Assembly (NCBI RefSeq): GCF_006715225.1
Contig: NZ_VFMU01000001.1
Span: 868,001 to 932,000, forward strand
Source of the DNA: Arthrobacter sp. SLBN-112
GTDB taxonomy: Bacteria > Actinomycetota > Actinomycetes > Actinomycetales > Micrococcaceae
Reading direction: 5' to 3'
DNA length: 64,000 nt
The notes below the pieces were generated by a model that was not told the origin of the DNA, did not search any database, and was given only the letters and a program-made list of their open reading frames with translations. Positions 8,679 through 16,736 of this stretch are shown here, piece by piece (the first letter of the stretch is position 1; each line of letters starts with the position of its first letter). The translations under genes were made by a program, and so were the position numbers.

Positions 8679-10922
8679 TCATGGCGTCCGTGACCCGCTG
8701 TCCGTCTGCATTCCTCCGTGGACGGGACGGAACTCCCAGGAGTAGGAGCCGTCCGCTTTCAAGCTCATCCTCAGGTGGCCCCAGGTGTCGCTGAACTTCC
8801 GCTGGATGTAGGCCGGATCGCTGGTGAACGAGCGGAGGCCGATACCGCCGGTGGACACCTGGAACTGCTGCATGCCGTCCGGTACGCACTGGTCCGCGTT
8901 GTTCACCGGGCAGGTCCGCTCATAGTTGTGCTGGGAGCCGGACAGCAACACTTTCACCCGGTTGTTCCAGAACATGTCGATCCAAGGCTTCGCCTGGGTG
9001 AAGCGGGTGTGGCTCGATGTGTTGGAGGTGAAGTATGGGTCATGGTAGACGGCGGCCAGATGCTTCCCGGCAGCCTTGGCCGCCTTCAAGTCAGCGTCCA
9101 TTTCCGCGGTCATGGCCTGCGCCCGGGACGCGTTGTACCGCCACGTTGCCGTGGGCGCCACCAGAATATGCCAGTTGCCCTTTTCGAACGAATACCACTC
9201 CATCGCATCCTGGAACCGGCCCAAAGTAGTGCTGGTAGCGGACTTGGTGGAGTTCACGCATTGGCCGTCCATGAACCGGTCCACGTCATCATTCACACCC
9301 GGCTCCAGATCGTGGTTGGGGCCCGTGGTCCAGTACGTCTTGGCCTTCAATCCGCCCCACAGCGTGTTCCACGCCCCGAGCGTTGAGCAGGTCCCCTTGT
9401 CATATTGGAAGTCACCGATGGCAAGGAAATTATCCAACGAACCATCATTGAGGCCCCCGATGATGCTGGCAGCGTTCTTACCGGACGCCGAGCTCGTCGA
9501 CGTATTACCTGAAGGGTTCATGTCGCCAACGGCGGCGAACTCGAAAGAATCACCCGACGGCGGAGTGGTAGGCGCCGGGGTCGGGCTCGAAGTCGGCGAC
9601 GGGCTCGAGGTGGGGGTAGGCGTCGGGCTGGGGCTCGTCGCGCCTGCTGCCGGGTAGACACGTACCCAGTCCACGCGCATTTCCCCGGCACCATCAGCAG
9701 TGGAATCCGGGAACCAATCCAGCTGCAGCGTCTGGTGCATGCTGCCTGGAGGCTGGTGGGTCGGGTCGTTGTCCTCGAACCACTTCACGCCATCCACGTA
9801 ACCAACCATCCCGGCGGGGGACCAGTCCACTGCGTAGTTGTGGAACTGGGAAACGTCCAGCGTCTTGCTGGCCCTGGTCTGGGAGTTGCTGCAGGAGAAG
9901 TGCTGGAAGAACTTGATGACGTTCCAGTCGCCCGATGTTTCCGCATAATCCACTTCGCCGTCGCAAGGCCAGTTCCCGCTGTCCGGCCACAGGATCGAAA
10001 CCATGTGGTACTCATTGTCGCCCGACCCGGCGGCGCGGACCTCCCACCGCCCGTACTTCTGGCGGGCGAACTTCGCGGACATGCCGGCGGTGGTCCCGTC
10101 CGGTGTTCCGCTCATGACCATTTTGGACCCGTCCACTTTTACCTGCTGCGGGCTGCGGATGCCCTTGCCGGCGTGTCCTGCGCTGTTGTACACGCTCCAC
10201 TTGGTTGCGTCCGGGGCTCCGGTGTAGTTGAACTCGTCCCCGGCGACGGGTGCACCCCAGTTCTGCGTGGCAGCAGCCTGGACGCCGCCCGGATCAGAAG
10301 GCGCGGGGGTGGGTGTTGGCGTCGGGGTCGGGTTCACCACCACCGCGTCAGCCTCGGTGGTGACCACCAGCTTGGGGCGGAGTGCTGCGTCCAAGGCCTG
10401 GTTCGATTTGAAGCCCAGCCATTTCTGCGCGCCTGATTCCAGCCTGAAGTTCTGCTCACCGCCGGTGGCGGTGACGCCCTTGGTGACGTCCCATTCCACC
10501 CAGGCGCCGTTGGAGAACCCGCCGGTCTTGCCCAGCCAGGTCCCGCGCGCCGGCGCGTTGTTCCAGGTGACGCCCGTTTCGGTCCATGCCCCGCTCGTAG
10601 TGTAAACATCCACAAACTCAGTCGATGTTGCCGCCGCCTCCGAGTATGCCCGCAGCTTTGCCGAGACGATGTGCTCCCCGGCAGGGACCTGGACGTTGAA
10701 CCTCAGCAGACTGTTCCGGGAAATGCTTGTCCGGCCCTCCGTGGACCATCGGACGCTGGTCCCGAAGTTCTCCGTTGGCCGGTCCGCCTGAACATAGCTG
10801 TCGGCGGTCGGTGCGAATGTCAGCGCTCCAACCGCGTTCGCCACGCTGCCCACTACGGCGAGTGAGGCGAGCATGACTAAAAGTGTCAGGGCAGAGATAG
10901 CCGGCCGCAGGATAGTTTTCAT
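8679..10922 (-). CDS. Secreted CBM96/DNRLRE - GH16 - metallophosphoesterase-like protein
   Basis: 747 residues: signal peptide (about 1-30), a DNRLRE/CBM96-type domain (35-190), a Pro/Thr linker (197-208) and a GH16-type glucanase domain (about 220-425). The GH16 part keeps the catalytic ExDxxE as EVDYAE (E323, D325, E328). A second Pro/Thr/Ser linker (430-455) leads to a calcineurin-like phosphoesterase domain (460-747). That domain keeps GD (466-467), GDFQYD (503-508), NHD (536-538) and YHDPY (626-630), but the usual GHxH is GSQH (662-665), so one metal-binding His is Ser. It is probably exported and acts on beta-glucans. Whether the last domain is active is uncertain. Confidence 0.8.
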   Translation of the reverse strand: MKTILRPAISALTLLVMLASLAVVGSVANAVGALTFAPTADSYVQADRPTENFGTSVRWSTEGRTSISRNSLLRFNVQVPAGEHIVSAKLRAYSEAAATSTEFVDVYTTSGAWTETGVTWNNAPARGTWLGKTGGFSNGAWVEWDVTKGVTATGGEQNFRLESGAQKWLGFKSNQALDAALRPKLVVTTEADAVVVNPTPTPTPTPAPSDPGGVQAAATQNWGAPVAGDEFNYTGAPDATKWSVYNSAGHAGKGIRSPQQVKVDGSKMVMSGTPDGTTAGMSAKFARQKYGRWEVRAAGSGDNEYHMVSILWPDSGNWPCDGEVDYAETSGDWNVIKFFQHFSCSNSQTRASKTLDVSQFHNYAVDWSPAGMVGYVDGVKWFEDNDPTHQPPGSMHQTLQLDWFPDSTADGAGEMRVDWVRVYPAAGATSPSPTPTPTSSPSPTSSPTPAPTTPPSGDSFEFAAVGDMNPSGNTSTSSASGKNAASIIGGLNDGSLDNFLAIGDFQYDKGTCSTLGAWNTLWGGLKAKTYWTTGPNHDLEPGVNDDVDRFMDGQCVNSTKSATSTTLGRFQDAMEWYSFEKGNWHILVAPTATWRYNASRAQAMTAEMDADLKAAKAAGKHLAAVYHDPYFTSNTSSHTRFTQAKPWIDMFWNNRVKVLLSGSQHNYERTCPVNNADQCVPDGMQQFQVSTGGIGLRSFTSDPAYIQRKFSDTWGHLRMSLKADGSYSWEFRPVHGGMQTDSGSRTP

Positions 10923-11193
10923 GGAATGAGACCTTAATGTTCCAGTTGAAATAACCGAAGCATACGGCTTGTCACACCCTATGACATAGCAATTACCGCT
11001 CTGGCGATTCTTGAAAACGTGTGTTACGCGGGAGCAGGCTGAAGTGACGCCACAACGAGCCGTGACTGACGACTTGCGTAGGAGCGCATCGCCGACCAGA
11101 GCTGAGTGAGGCCGCCCGCGGCCGAAGGAAGCGCCGGGAGGTGTCTAAGCGACGGCAAGTCGGCAGTTACGGCGCCTCAACCATGGGCCGAAG

Positions 11194-12249
11194 CTACCCT
11201 TCGGCTTTGCCCTGCCGCCAGTAACCCATGAAGGCCACCTGTTTCCGGTCCATCCCCACGTCGCGCACCAGGTAACGCCGCAGGTCCTTGATGACGGCTG
11301 CCTCGCCGGCGATCCAGGCGTAGAAGGGCATGGCGCCGGCAGGAATTCGAGGGTTCTTGGTGGCGCTGATGTCCGCGGTTTCCAGGCGGGCGGGCGTTTC
11401 CCAGAGGATGTCCGTGTCCACGTTGACGTCCTCGGGCTCGGACCCTGCGCCGCCGTCGTCCGTTCTGATGCCCACCCAGCCCGGCTCGGGGACGGCTTTG
11501 CGCACGGCCTCCTGCAGGAGTTGGCCGTGGGGCCGGGAGCGGCCGATGGCGGCGCCGCGGGCCAGCCAGGTGATTTCGATGTCGGCCGGGGAGTGGAGCT
11601 CCAGGAAGTCGCCGGCCTGCGGAACCTCGAGGAAAGCGTGCCCGCTCATGTACGGGGGGAGCGTTTCGAGGATGGCGGAGATGGCGGGGACGGCGGTTTC
11701 GTCGCCGGCAAGCAGGATGCGCTGGGCCAGGCCGGGGCGCCATTCGATCCCGGAGTAGGTCTCCGCGGTGACGCAGTGCGCGGCGCGGTTGTTGGGGCCG
11801 ATGATGGTGATGGCGTCGCCGGGCCGGGCGTCGAGGGCCCAGTTGGCGGCAGGCCCGGTGTTGTCCGGACCGTCGAGGTGCATCACGAAGTCGACGTCGA
11901 TCTCCGGGTACACCCCGTCCAGCCGCGCCTCGCGAACGGTGTAGGTACGCATGGACCCACGAACCTCCGGGTCCGTGGCAAGCCAGTCGCGGTACCACCC
12001 GGCCTGGCCTGTGTGGAAGGCCGGCAGCGGCAACTGTGAGCCGTCCGGGGCCAGGGACGGAATCAGGAGCTTGATCCGGAGGTCCAGGGTGTGGCCGTGG
12101 ACGCCGAAATCACGCAGCGAGTAGCCTCCGAACGTGATCCTCCGGAACGTGGGGCTGAGCTGCTGGACGGAGGAGACCGTCACCTCGAAGGCGAGGCTCA
12201 TCGGCTGGGCGGTCACAGGCTGGGCAGGTGCGTTGTGGCGGGTCTTCAT
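11194..12249 (-). CDS. Siderophore-interacting protein (FAD-dependent ferric-siderophore reductase)
   Basis: 351 residues. The FAD-binding domain contains RTYTVRE (the RxYTxR flavin motif) around residue 100; the C-terminal SIP domain contains LLAGDETAVPAI and ends near GYWRQGKAEG. These cytosolic enzymes use NAD(P)H to reduce imported ferric siderophores and release iron. It is the last gene of the iron operon and overlaps the ATPase stop by 4 bases (ATGA), which ties it to the same uptake pathway. Somewhat longer than the usual 280-300 residues because of loops around 50-90 and 250-290. Confidence 0.9.
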   Translation of the reverse strand: MKTRHNAPAQPVTAQPMSLAFEVTVSSVQQLSPTFRRITFGGYSLRDFGVHGHTLDLRIKLLIPSLAPDGSQLPLPAFHTGQAGWYRDWLATDPEVRGSMRTYTVREARLDGVYPEIDVDFVMHLDGPDNTGPAANWALDARPGDAITIIGPNNRAAHCVTAETYSGIEWRPGLAQRILLAGDETAVPAISAILETLPPYMSGHAFLEVPQAGDFLELHSPADIEITWLARGAAIGRSRPHGQLLQEAVRKAVPEPGWVGIRTDDGGAGSEPEDVNVDTDILWETPARLETADISATKNPRIPAGAMPFYAWIAGEAAVIKDLRRYLVRDVGMDRKQVAFMGYWRQGKAEG

Positions 12250-13061
12250 GGGACGAGCTCCAGTTCGTTGGCTGGGGTGTGGTGGCGGCCGATGGGAATG
12301 ATCAGCGGAGTGGCCGAGACGGGGTCCGGGATGACGCGGCTCTCCAGTCCGAAGACGTCACGGACCAGTTCTTCCGTCACCACCTCGCGCGGGGACCCGA
12401 CTGCCGCCACGGCACCGTCCTTCATGGCGATGACGTTGTCCGCGTAGCGGGCGGCGAGGTTCAAATCGTGCAGGACAATGGCCACGGTAGTGCCGTGCCT
12501 GCGGTTCAGGTCCGTGACCAGGTCCAGAACCTCCACCTGGTGGGCCAGGTCGAGGTAGGTGGTGGGTTCGTCCAGCAGCAGGACGTCGGTTTCCTGGGCC
12601 AGCGCCATCGCAATCCAGGCCCGCTGCCGCTGGCCGCCGGACAGTTCGTCCACGTCGCGCCCGGCCAGGTCCAGCGTTCCGGTGGCTTCCAGCGCACGCT
12701 GCACGGCGGCGTCGTCCTTTTCACTCCAGCTGCGGAAGAAGCCCTGGTGCGGGTAGCGCCCGCGTCCCACCAGGTCGCGGACGGTGATGCCGTCCGGGGC
12801 GGTGGGGTGCTGGGGAAGCAGGCCGAGGGTCCGGGCCAGTTCGCGGGCGGGCCGGGTATGGATATCCCTGCCGTCGAGGGTCACGGCGCCGCCGGAAGGC
12901 TTCAGGAGCCGGGACAGTCCGCGGAGCAGGGTGGACTTTCCGCAGGCGTTTGCGCCCACGATCATGGTCACCTTGCCCGCGGGAATCCGGACGCTGAGCC
13001 CGTCCACCACGCAGCTTTGGCCGTAGGTGAGCGTCAGGTCCCGGGCTTCGAGAACAGCCAT
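12246..13061 (-). CDS. Iron-siderophore ABC transporter ATPase
   Basis: 271 residues, FecE/FepC type. Walker A GANACGKST, Q-loop LLPQH, signature LSGGQRQRAWIA, Walker B LLLDEPT and the H-loop HDLN are all present. ATG 13061 was chosen because AAAGGA lies 8 bases before it; an ATG 3 codons upstream has the same site too close. The start follows the permease stop by one base (TGACATG), so translation is coupled. It powers the two permeases encoded just upstream. Confidence 0.94.
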   Translation of the reverse strand: MAVLEARDLTLTYGQSCVVDGLSVRIPAGKVTMIVGANACGKSTLLRGLSRLLKPSGGAVTLDGRDIHTRPARELARTLGLLPQHPTAPDGITVRDLVGRGRYPHQGFFRSWSEKDDAAVQRALEATGTLDLAGRDVDELSGGQRQRAWIAMALAQETDVLLLDEPTTYLDLAHQVEVLDLVTDLNRRHGTTVAIVLHDLNLAARYADNVIAMKDGAVAAVGSPREVVTEELVRDVFGLESRVIPDPVSATPLIIPIGRHHTPANELELVP

Positions 13062-13062
13062 G

Positions 13063-14178
13063 TCACGCATCCTTTCGATTGGCCGTGACCAGGAGCCACA
13101 GCAGGAACGGGGCGCCGAGCGCGCCGGTGACCACACCCACCGGCAGGACGGTGCCGTCCAGGAGCAGGGGGGCGAGGTTCGCGGCGGCGTAATCCGCCGC
13201 CAGGACAATCAGGGCACCCACCAGGGCCGACGCCGGCAGGCTGCCTTTGCCGGCGAAGCGGCGGGCGATGGGACCGGCGAGGAAGGCGACGAATGAGACC
13301 GGCCCGGCGGCCGCCGTCGCCACGGCCGCCAGCGCCACCGCAATGAGCACCAATGCCAGGCGGGCCGCGTTGACGCGGACCCCCAATCCGGCCGCTGCAT
13401 CGTCGCCCAGTTCCAGGATGCGCAGCGGACCGGCGATGACCGCGGTGGCGGGAACCAGCACCCCGAGCGCCAGGAACAGGACTCCGGCGCGGTCCCAGTT
13501 GGCGGAATTCAGGGATCCGTTGAGCCAGACCAGGACGTCGGCGGCGGTGCGGATGTCCGCGCGCGTCATCAGGAAACTGACCACGGCGTGCAGGGCGGCC
13601 GCGATCCCGACGCCGGCAAGGACCAGCCGGTTTCCCGCGGCATTCCCCCGCCCGGTCCCGCGGACAGCCCCGCCGCTGGAGATCTTATGGATCAGGGCGG
13701 CCACGGCAAGGGCACCCACGAGCGCCGCCCCGGAAACCACAGCACCGGAGGCGCCGAAAATGACAATTGAAGTCACGGCGGCTGCACTGGCGCCGGAGCT
13801 GATGCCGATGACGTCGGGGCTGGCGAGCGGGTTCCGCAGCATGGTCTGGAACAGTGCGCCGGCCAGCCCGAAGGCGATTCCGATCATGGTGCCGGTGACG
13901 GCCCGCGGAAGCTTGTTCTCCATCACGATGAAGCTTGCGCCGGGAATCTTCGCACCGCCGCTCACATGGTTGACCACGATGGTGAAGAAGTCCGGGATGC
14001 CCACCGTGTAGCTGCCCAGCAGGACTGACGCGAAGAACAGGACCACGACGGCGGCTGCCAGAAACGCGGTCCGGTTCAGGCGCAGGCGTCCCCGGCGTTG
14101 CTCCATCACTTGTGGTCCCTTTGAGGGGGTTTTAGCAGCCATATCTGATGGAGCAAGCCGGGGTTTGAGGAGCGTCAC
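13063..14178 (-). CDS. Iron-siderophore ABC transporter permease (FecCD family)
   Basis: 371 residues with a cytosolic N-terminus of about 35 residues and about nine to ten helices. FecCD landmarks are RAVTGTMIGIAFGLAGALFQ, NPLASPDVIGISSGA and AGPVSFVAFLAGPIARR. The GTG at 14178 overlaps the preceding permease stop by 4 bases (GTGA); a longer frame continues inside the other permease gene and is chance. It pairs with the other permease as a heterodimer. Confidence 0.92.
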   Translation of the reverse strand: MTLLKPRLAPSDMAAKTPSKGPQVMEQRRGRLRLNRTAFLAAAVVVLFFASVLLGSYTVGIPDFFTIVVNHVSGGAKIPGASFIVMENKLPRAVTGTMIGIAFGLAGALFQTMLRNPLASPDVIGISSGASAAAVTSIVIFGASGAVVSGAALVGALAVAALIHKISSGGAVRGTGRGNAAGNRLVLAGVGIAAALHAVVSFLMTRADIRTAADVLVWLNGSLNSANWDRAGVLFLALGVLVPATAVIAGPLRILELGDDAAAGLGVRVNAARLALVLIAVALAAVATAAAGPVSFVAFLAGPIARRFAGKGSLPASALVGALIVLAADYAAANLAPLLLDGTVLPVGVVTGALGAPFLLWLLVTANRKDA

Positions 14179-15257
14179 AGCCCGGCCCCCTTTCCGCGGC
14201 GGATCAGCCACACGAATACCGGCGCACCTACCAGGGCGGTCATGATGCCGGCCGGGACTTCGCCCGGAAGCAGGACCACCCGCCCAAGGATGTCGGCACC
14301 CAGGAGCAGGACAGGGGCCACCACCAGGGAAAAGGGCAGGATCCAGCGGTAGTCGGGGCCGGTGAGGAAGCGCACGGCATGCGGTACCACCAGGCCCACG
14401 AAGCCGATGGGCCCCGCCAGCGCGGTGGCCGTACCGCACAGCAGGACGATGCCGAGGGCCACCACGGTGCGGGACAGCCCAATCCGCTGGCCAAGTCCCC
14501 GGGCCACGTCGTCCCCCAGTGCCAGGCCGTTGAGGGTCCGGCCGGCCAGCAGCACGATGACCCCACCGGCGGCCAGGAACGGCAGTCCGGGCAGGAGCAC
14601 TGTCCAGTCACGGCCCGCGATGCCGCCCACCTGCCAGAAGCGGAACCTGTCCAGGGTGTCCTGGCTGGAGACCAGGATGACATTCATGAGCGAGGACAGT
14701 CCGGCGCTGAGCGCGGCTCCCGCCAGTGCGAGTTTCACCGGAGTGGCACCATCCCTGCCCAGCGAGGCGATGAGGTACACCACGACGGCGGCCACGGCAG
14801 CCCCGAGAAAGGCGAACCAGACGTAGCCGGAGAAGGTGGCCACGCCGAAGACGTAGATTCCGGCGACCACCGCCAGGGCAGCTCCGGCATTGACGCCAAT
14901 AATGCCGGGATCGGCCAGCGGATTGCGGGCGACTCCCTGCATCGCGGCCCCGGCCAGGCCCAAGGAGCCGCCTGCCAGCAGGCCCAGGACCGTGCGCGGG
15001 ATACGGGCCTGGACCACGGCGTGGTCACCGTCGGTGGGATCGAACGTGGCGAGGGCCTGCCATACGGTGCCAAGGGGAACCTCCCGCGCCCCCACGGCCA
15101 GCGAGGCCCCGGCCACCAGCACCAGCACGACGACGGCGGCCGCCAGCCAGGCGGTGCGCTTCCTTCCCGAAGCATCACTGCGGCGGGGGGCAGCGGCTGC
15201 CTTGGCCGGCACCTGGGTGCCTGTGCCCGTGGCCGGACGTGCCGTCGTCGTACTCAT
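14175..15257 (-). CDS. Iron-siderophore ABC transporter permease (FecCD family)
   Basis: 360 residues. An Ala/Pro-rich cytosolic N-terminus of about 35 residues precedes the helices. Motifs include ARIPRTVLGLLAGGSLGLAG, NPLADPGIIGVNAGA and GPIGFVGLVVPHAVR, the last a contact site for the ATPase. It lies 10 bases after the binding-protein stop and is coupled to the second permease. Confidence 0.93.
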   Translation of the reverse strand: MSTTTARPATGTGTQVPAKAAAAPRRSDASGRKRTAWLAAAVVVLVLVAGASLAVGAREVPLGTVWQALATFDPTDGDHAVVQARIPRTVLGLLAGGSLGLAGAAMQGVARNPLADPGIIGVNAGAALAVVAGIYVFGVATFSGYVWFAFLGAAVAAVVVYLIASLGRDGATPVKLALAGAALSAGLSSLMNVILVSSQDTLDRFRFWQVGGIAGRDWTVLLPGLPFLAAGGVIVLLAGRTLNGLALGDDVARGLGQRIGLSRTVVALGIVLLCGTATALAGPIGFVGLVVPHAVRFLTGPDYRWILPFSLVVAPVLLLGADILGRVVLLPGEVPAGIMTALVGAPVFVWLIRRGKGAGL

Positions 15258-15267
15258 GAAAGGGTGC

Positions 15268-16356
15268 CTACTTCACTGCATCCGCTGCGCTGGCCAACTG
15301 CGGCAGGAAAGTGTCCAGCGACCACGGCAGGCTCAGCGGCGACGAGGCCGAGATGGACAAGGTCAGGGTGTTGTCCGAGTCGGCCACCAGCGCGCCGTTT
15401 TTGATGGCCGGGATCTGCCCGAGCAGCGGATCGGCCTTGATGGCGTCCGCGGTGGAGGCATCGGGAACCCAGGTGACGAAGATGTCCGACTGCAGCTCGT
15501 TCGCCTTCTCAGCGGACCAGGGCAGGTAGAACTCCTTGGAGCCCTTGGAGTTGTCCGCGACCACCGGGGCGAGGGTCATGCCGATTTCGGTCAGGAAGCG
15601 CGGACGGTTGTCGTTGGCGGTGTAGACGTTGACGCCATCACCCTTGGCCGGCTCCAGGTTGCCGTAGATGAAGCTGTTGCCCTGGATCTGCGGGTACTGG
15701 GAGACCTTGTCCTTGAGGGTTGCCTCGGTATCGGAGACCAGCTTGGCGGCGTCCGCTTCCTTGCCCAGCGCCTTGCCGATGATGGCGGTGGAGTCCTGCC
15801 AGGAGGTTCCGTAGGCCACCTCCGGGTGGGCCACCACGGGGGCAATCTCGCTGAGCTTCTTGTAGTCCTCCTCGCTGAGGCCTGAGTAGGCGGCGAGGAT
15901 GACGTCCGGGCTGAGCTTGGCGATTTCGGTGAAGTTGATCCCGTCCGCCTCCGAGTACTGGACGGGAGCCTTGGCCGAACCGAATCCCGCGCCCAGCTTC
16001 TCGAGCGCCGCGTCCTTCCAAGGGGTGGAGCCCTTGTCATTGCCGCCCCACTCGTTCTTGGGGACCCCCACGGGCACCACTCCCAAGGCGATGGCAACGT
16101 CGTCGTTGACCCATGAAACGGTTGCCACCCGCGTGGGCTGCTTCTCAATGGTGGTCTTGCCGTAGACGTGCTCGATGGTGACCGGGAACTGGGCGCTGCT
16201 GCTTGGGCTGCCCGCGTCGGCGACGGACGGGGCCGGGCCCGTGCTGCAGCCGGAAAGGGTCAGGGCTGCCGCGGCCAGCACCGCCGCCGCCTTGCCGGCA
16301 GAGGAAAAGAGTGTCCGGCGGGTGGAATGAGGGCCGGGGAAGAGGGGGGACGTCAC
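15268..16356 (-). CDS. Iron-siderophore substrate-binding lipoprotein
   Basis: 362 residues. Lipoprotein signal peptide with a short Arg-rich start (STRRTLFSS), hydrophobic stretch and lipobox LSGC (Cys about 36). The body is a FecB/FhuD-type periplasmic-binding fold with TIEKQPTRVATVSWVNDDVAIALG, PDVILAAYSG and a C-terminal LPWSLD region. It should sit outside the membrane and deliver ferric siderophore to the two permeases. GTG 16356 is preceded by AAGGAG; the longer frame upstream would cover the iron box and promoter. First gene of the operon. Confidence 0.93.
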   Translation of the reverse strand: MTSPLFPGPHSTRRTLFSSAGKAAAVLAAAALTLSGCSTGPAPSVADAGSPSSSAQFPVTIEHVYGKTTIEKQPTRVATVSWVNDDVAIALGVVPVGVPKNEWGGNDKGSTPWKDAALEKLGAGFGSAKAPVQYSEADGINFTEIAKLSPDVILAAYSGLSEEDYKKLSEIAPVVAHPEVAYGTSWQDSTAIIGKALGKEADAAKLVSDTEATLKDKVSQYPQIQGNSFIYGNLEPAKGDGVNVYTANDNRPRFLTEIGMTLAPVVADNSKGSKEFYLPWSAEKANELQSDIFVTWVPDASTADAIKADPLLGQIPAIKNGALVADSDNTLTLSISASSPLSLPWSLDTFLPQLASAADAVK

Positions 16357-16381
16357 GGGGCTCCTTGGATCAGGCTGATGA

Positions 16382-16410
16382 AACTTAAGTAAGGCTAACC
16401 TATGCTGCAA
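16382..16410 (-). promoter_or_regulatory. Iron-operon promoter
   Basis: On the minus strand TTGCAG (16405-16410), a 17-base spacer and TAAGTT (16382-16387) form the promoter of the siderophore operon. The iron box fills the spacer and part of the -10 box, so a bound repressor would block polymerase. Confidence 0.55.
16385..16403 (-). promoter_or_regulatory. DtxR/IdeR-type iron box
   Basis: The minus strand reads ATAGGTTAGCCTTACTTAA, matching 16 of 19 positions of the actinobacterial iron-box consensus TTAGGTTAGCCTAACCTAA. It lies 28 bases before the start codon of the binding-protein gene. With iron present, a DtxR/IdeR/DmdR protein should repress the whole uptake operon. Confidence 0.85.
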
Positions 16411-16736
16411 GTAATTACGCAAACCTTTCCTGTCGTTATTCCAGCTTGGATCCCGGTCGTTTTTCGTGGTCTCCAGCCACACCACGCCACGCCACATGTT
16501 CCCTACGCGCTCACTGGATCTCGTCGTCAAGAACCACAAGACGCAATGACCCACAAGCACGTACGGGCAGACGAACCACGATCACTCCAGCCAGCCGCCG
16601 GCTGTTCAGCAATCCGCCGGGCTCCTGGCATATGCCGGACGCCTACGCAGGCAATGTCAGCCGTGAGCGCAGCAGGTACAGACCTCAGCATCAAATGGCC
16701 AGCAGGGCGGGACTGCGCGACCTGTATGCTTGCCAA
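16411..16736. other. Intergenic region between iron operon and AT-rich ATPase gene
   Basis: The open frames here lack recognisable motifs and look like chance. Base composition changes towards A+T near the right end. A TATGCT at 16725-16730 lies 6 bases before the ATPase ATG and may be its -10 box; no clear -35 is present. No direct repeats or integrase site were found. Confidence 0.5.

Noticed and set aside
10979..10989. CTATG-A-CATAG palindrome upstream of the secreted GH16 protein gene
   Set aside because: Only 5-bp arms, no paired promoter elements; likely by chance.
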